Of a stretch of 10,443 bases of DNA, positions 7,333-10,443 are shown piece after piece. Origin of the DNA: an uncultured Lachnospiraceae bacterium (GTDB lineage: Bacteria > Bacillota > Clostridia > Lachnospirales > Lachnospiraceae); contig CAJUEI010000129.1 of NCBI GenBank assembly GCA_910585255.1, forward strand, positions 1 to 10,443. The letters run 5' to 3'. The notes beneath the pieces were generated by a model. That model saw only the letters and a list, made by a program, of their open reading frames with translations, did not search any database and was not told the origin of the DNA. Every line of letters begins with the position of its first letter. The first letter of the stretch is position 1. Both the position numbers and the translations under genes were made by a program.

Positions 7333-9984
7333 ATGAAAGAATTAGAGAAGAATTATAATCCGGCTGAGATAGAGCCTAGGCTTTATGAGAAATGGGTTCA
7401 GAAACGTTATTTTCATGCAGAGGTGGATCGGAGTAAAAAGCCTTTTACGATTGTGATGCCGCCGCCCAATATTACAGGGCAGCTTCATATGGGGCATGCT
7501 TTGGATAATACCATGCAGGATATTTTAATTCGTTATAAGCGGATGCAGGGATATCAGGCACTTTGGCAGCCAGGAACGGATCATGCTTCTATTGCGACTG
7601 AGGTTCGGGTAATTGAAGCTTTAAAGGAGCAGGGAATTTCAAAGGAAGAATTAGGACGTGAGGGATTTTTAGAGAAGGCATGGGAGTGGAAGAAAGAGTA
7701 TGGCGGACGAATTATTAATCAGTTGAAAAAGATGGGATCTTCGGCGGATTGGGAGAGAGAACGTTTTACTATGGATGAGGGATGCTCGGAAGCTGTTTTG
7801 GATGTCTTTATTCGGCTTTATGAAAAAGGCTGGATTTATAAAGGGTCTCGGATTGTAAATTGGTGTCCGGTTTGTCAGACTTCGATTTCGGATGCCGAGG
7901 TAGAACATGAGGAACAGGATGGATTTTTCTGGCATATTAATTATCCGGTAAAGGACAGTCAGGAATTTGTGGAGATTGCTACTACCAGACCGGAAACTTT
8001 ACTGGGAGATACGGCAGTGGCAGTCAATCCAGAGGATGAACGGTATCAGCATTTGATTGGAAAGACGTTGATTTTACCTTTGGTAGGGCGTGAGATTCCT
8101 GTAATTGCAGATAGTTATGTGGATCGGGAATTTGGTACGGGATGCGTAAAGATTACCCCTGCACACGATCCGAATGATTTTGAAGTGGGAAAACGGCATC
8201 ATTTGGCTGAGATTACTATTATGAATGATGATGCAACGATTAATAAAAACGGCGGAAAATATCAGGGAATGGATCGGTATGAGGCACGGAAAGTAATGGT
8301 AAAAGAGTTAGAGGAAGCAGGGCTTTTGGTAAAAGTCGTTCCTCATAGTCATAATGTCGGAACACATGATCGCTGTAAAACAACAGTAGAACCTATGGTA
8401 AAGCAGCAGTGGTTTGTAAAGATGGACGAAATGATCCAGCCTGCAGTACAGGCAGTAAAAGACGGCAAAGTAAAGCTGCTTCCAGAACGAATGGAAAAGA
8501 TTTATTTTAACTGGACGGATCATATTCGAGATTGGTGTATTTCCAGACAGCTTTGGTGGGGACATCCCATTCCTGCTTACTATTGTGATAATTGCAAAGA
8601 ATTTGTAGTTGCAAAAAAGAATCCGGGAAAATGTCCAAAGTGCGGATGTACTTCTATGACACAAGATCCAGATACATTAGATACTTGGTTTAGTTCTGCT
8701 CTGTGGCCGTTCTCTACTTTGGGCTGGCCAAAGAAAACAGAAGATTTAGACTATTTTTATCCTACCGATGTGTTGGTAACAGGGTATGATATTATCTTTT
8801 TCTGGGTAATTCGTATGATTTTTTCCGGTTATGAGCAAACGGGAAAAGCTCCTTTTCATACTGTACTGTTTCATGGGCTGGTACGGGATGCACAGGGGCG
8901 GAAGATGAGCAAATCTTTAGGAAACGGGATTGATCCGCTGGAGGTTATCGAAAAATATGGGGCAGATGCACTTCGTATGACATTGGTAACTGGAAATGCA
9001 CCTGGCAATGATATGCGTTTTTATTATGAACGGGTAGAAGCAAGCCGAAATTTTGCTAATAAAGTTTGGAATGCTTCTCGCTTTATTATGATGAATCTGG
9101 AGAAAGCAGATACTTCAAAAGCAGTCCTTTCTGATTTGACAGCAGCAGATCGGTGGATTTTATCTAAGGTCAATACTTTGGTAAAGGAAGTAACAGAGAA
9201 TTTGGATAAATACGAGATGGGAATTGCCTTGCAGAAGGTCTATGATTTTGTATGGGAAGAGTTCTGCGACTGGTATATTGAGATGGTCAAGCCTAGGCTT
9301 TGGAAAGAAGAAGATACCACAAAAGCTGCTGCACTTTGGACATTAAAAACCGTATTAATTACAGCTTTAAAATTGCTGCATCCTTATATGCCGTTTGTAA
9401 CAGAAGAAATTTTCTGTAATATTCAGGAGGAAGAGGAATCCATTATGATTTCCGACTGGCCTCTGTGGAAAGAGGAGTGGAACTTCTCTGCAGAGGAGAG
9501 AGAGGTAGAGATGATAAAAGAAGCCGTTCGCGGAATTCGAAATGTCCGTACCAGCATGAATGTAGCACCTAGTAAAAAAGCTACTGTATATGTAGTATCA
9601 GAAGAGAAAGACGTTCGTGAGGTATTTGAACGCAGTAAGGTATTTTTTGGAACACTCGGCTATGCAAGTGAAGTATTTGTACAAGCAGATCGAAGCGGAA
9701 TTGCAGAGGATGCGGTATCGGCAGTTATTCATAGAGCAGTTATTTATATTCCTTTTGCTGAATTGGTAGATGTAGAAAAGGAAAAAGAACGACTGGAAAA
9801 AGAAAAAGAACGGCTGAAAAAAGAATTAAACCGAGTAAATGGGATGCTTGGAAACGAGCGGTTTATCAGTAAAGCACCAGAGGAAAAGATTGCAGAGGAA
9901 AAAGGAAAACTGGTAAAGTATACAGAAATGATGGAACAAGTAGAAGAGCGTCTAAGACAGCTTCAAAAATCCATAAATTCCTAA
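7333..9984 (+). CDS. valS: Valyl-tRNA synthetase
   Basis: This 883-residue class I aminoacyl-tRNA synthetase charges tRNA-Val and edits mischarged threonine. Visible are PPPNITGQLHMGHAL with the HIGH-type motif HMGH (52-55), CP1 editing-domain blocks (TTRPETLLGDTAVAVNP and TGCVKITPAHDPNDFEVG), two CxxC pairs (CDNC and CPKC) suggesting a zinc site, and KMSKS (524-528). A tRNA-binding helical domain follows, then a C-terminal coiled coil rich in Lys and Glu (about 815-880) typical of ValRS. Length matches Bacillus ValRS (about 880). An in-frame extension to 7147 is possible, but it would run through the T-box and terminator. The real start is ATG 7333, preceded by GAGGGAG (7323-7329). Expression is controlled by the leader T-box. 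No strong terminator follows the stop. Confidence 0.97.
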   Translation: MKELEKNYNPAEIEPRLYEKWVQKRYFHAEVDRSKKPFTIVMPPPNITGQLHMGHALDNTMQDILIRYKRMQGYQALWQPGTDHASIATEVRVIEALKEQGISKEELGREGFLEKAWEWKKEYGGRIINQLKKMGSSADWERERFTMDEGCSEAVLDVFIRLYEKGWIYKGSRIVNWCPVCQTSISDAEVEHEEQDGFFWHINYPVKDSQEFVEIATTRPETLLGDTAVAVNPEDERYQHLIGKTLILPLVGREIPVIADSYVDREFGTGCVKITPAHDPNDFEVGKRHHLAEITIMNDDATINKNGGKYQGMDRYEARKVMVKELEEAGLLVKVVPHSHNVGTHDRCKTTVEPMVKQQWFVKMDEMIQPAVQAVKDGKVKLLPERMEKIYFNWTDHIRDWCISRQLWWGHPIPAYYCDNCKEFVVAKKNPGKCPKCGCTSMTQDPDTLDTWFSSALWPFSTLGWPKKTEDLDYFYPTDVLVTGYDIIFFWVIRMIFSGYEQTGKAPFHTVLFHGLVRDAQGRKMSKSLGNGIDPLEVIEKYGADALRMTLVTGNAPGNDMRFYYERVEASRNFANKVWNASRFIMMNLEKADTSKAVLSDLTAADRWILSKVNTLVKEVTENLDKYEMGIALQKVYDFVWEEFCDWYIEMVKPRLWKEEDTTKAAALWTLKTVLITALKLLHPYMPFVTEEIFCNIQEEEESIMISDWPLWKEEWNFSAEEREVEMIKEAVRGIRNVRTSMNVAPSKKATVYVVSEEKDVREVFERSKVFFGTLGYASEVFVQADRSGIAEDAVSAVIHRAVIYIPFAELVDVEKEKERLEKEKERLKKELNRVNGMLGNERFISKAPEEKIAEEKGKLVKYTEMMEQVEERLRQLQKSINS

Positions 9985-10003
9985 AACTCCGAAATAAAAA
10001 ATT

Positions 10004-10096
10004 CCTATATTGTAGAAAAAATAACCAAAGTAAGAAAGTCATTTATCTATAACGTGGTTTTAGAGAAAAATAAGTGGTTTCCTAAATAGAACAAAT
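10004..10096 (+). repeat. AT-rich repeat unit 1, related to the 5' arm of copy B
   Basis: CCTATATTGT at 10004-10013 recurs at 10186-10195. The following bases align without gaps to copy B: over 10004-10071 versus 10186-10253 I count about 46 of 68 identities. Nearly all differences are transitions with G/C in copy B and A/T here. Positions 10028-10096 are the first 69-bp unit of the tandem pair. Confidence 0.7.
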
Positions 10097-10165
10097 AAGT
10101 AAGAAAGTCATTTATCTATAACGTGATTTTAGAGAAAAATAAGTAGTTTCCTAAATAGAACAAAT
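10097..10165 (+). repeat. 69-bp tandem repeat, second unit
   Basis: This repeats 10028-10096 with only two differences in 69 bases (GTGG to GTGA, and AGTGG to AGTAG), so the duplication is recent relative to the divergence from copy B. The units show no long open frame, spacers or obvious hairpin with a T-run. Together with unit 1 they fill most of the gene-free gap after valS. Confidence 0.92.
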
Positions 10166-10202
10166 AAATTTTTAAAAATAATATCCCTATATTGTGGAAG
10201 AA

Positions 10203-10397
10203 ACAGCCGGAGTGAGGATGCCAGTTGTCTACGCAGTGACTTCGGAGGAAAGTTAGAAGCTCTTAGACTTCTGTCAAAATCTAGGATTTTTTGCCATCGT
10301 CCGATGGCAAAAAAAGGGGTGTGTTTAGCCTCCTATAGAGGCGAATTGCACCCCGGTCCGTCCGGTTGGATATACCTAGATTCAGAAGTCTTAGAGC
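10203..10397 (+). repeat. Structured repeat element, copy B
   Basis: This matches the complement of 6648-6843; the core 10237-10397 is about 81% identical to it with one single-base gap. The closing stem pairs 10259-10273 with 10383-10397 (14 of 15 pairs, one T-T mismatch at the same place as in copy A). Inside are GCCATCG/CGATGGC (10293-10308), GGGGTG/CACCCC (10316-10321 with 10349-10354) enclosing GCCTC/GAGGC, and a TCC/GGA hairpin. Unlike copy A, the outer 3' arm is missing: sequence after 10397 does not pair with 10203-10258. The element ends 33 nt before the next start codon. It may be a repeat, an ncRNA or part of that gene's leader. Confidence 0.8.
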
Positions 10398-10430
10398 CTG
10401 TCTAATATCTTTTAAGAAGGAGAAAAAGAA

Positions 10431-10443
10431 ATGCCAAAACGGT
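10431..10443 (+). CDS. Start of an unidentified gene, 3'-truncated by the window
   Basis: Only ATG CCA AAA CGG (Met-Pro-Lys-Arg) is present. AAGGAG at 10417-10422 with an 8-nt spacer makes it a convincing translation start. No function can be assigned. No clear promoter separates it from the repeat element, so its transcript may include copy B or arise by read-through from valS. Confidence 0.6.

Noticed and set aside
10028..10165. A CRISPR array
   Set aside because: Only two directly adjacent 69-bp units, no spacers between them and no cas genes.

Overview
The window looks like chromosome from a low-GC Gram-positive anaerobe of the class Clostridia, most likely a Lachnospiraceae-type gut bacterium. 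This rests on the AT-rich codon use, strong AGGAGG-type ribosome binding sites, sigma-A-like promoters, a tRNA-sensing T-box leader on an aminoacyl-tRNA synthetase gene, a DUF1292 protein and a Csp-type subtilisin. Taxonomy is inferred from gene content only.

Layout. (1) 3-776: the 3' part of an HtrA/DegP-type serine protease gene (+). (2) 969-2411: a ClpX-type AAA+ unfoldase (+), with its own promoter and a leader hairpin. (3) 2412-4172 (-): a Csp-like subtilisin with an intact catalytic triad, but with Asp where the oxyanion-hole Asn is expected. Its stop codon directly abuts the clpX stop. (4) 4189-6048 (-): asparagine synthetase asnB, 16 bp upstream of the subtilisin and probably co-transcribed with it. 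(5) 6225-6584 (+): a small, very acidic DUF1292 protein. (6) 6591-6844: a repeat element able to fold into a long hairpin (copy A). (7) 6935-7283: promoter and T-box leader with terminator, controlling valS. (8) 7333-9984 (+): valyl-tRNA synthetase. (9) 10004-10236: AT-rich repeats including two 69-bp tandem units. (10) 10203-10397: a second, oppositely oriented copy of the repeat element (copy B). (11) 10431-10443: the first four codons of another gene.

Functionally, the left part holds three proteolysis or unfoldase genes in a row (HtrA, ClpX-like, subtilisin). The middle and right parts hold amino-acid and tRNA metabolism (asnB, valS).

The most interesting signal is the non-coding repeat present as copies A and B, in inverted orientation on either side of valS. 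Over about 162 nt the copies are about 81% identical. Sixteen of the 29 substitutions form eight compensated base-pair swaps in three separate helices, while the single-stranded segments are nearly invariant. This is what a selected RNA (or folded DNA) structure looks like, not ordinary decay. The AT-rich tandem repeats before copy B appear to be transition-decayed relatives of the element's 5' arm. I do not recognise this family.
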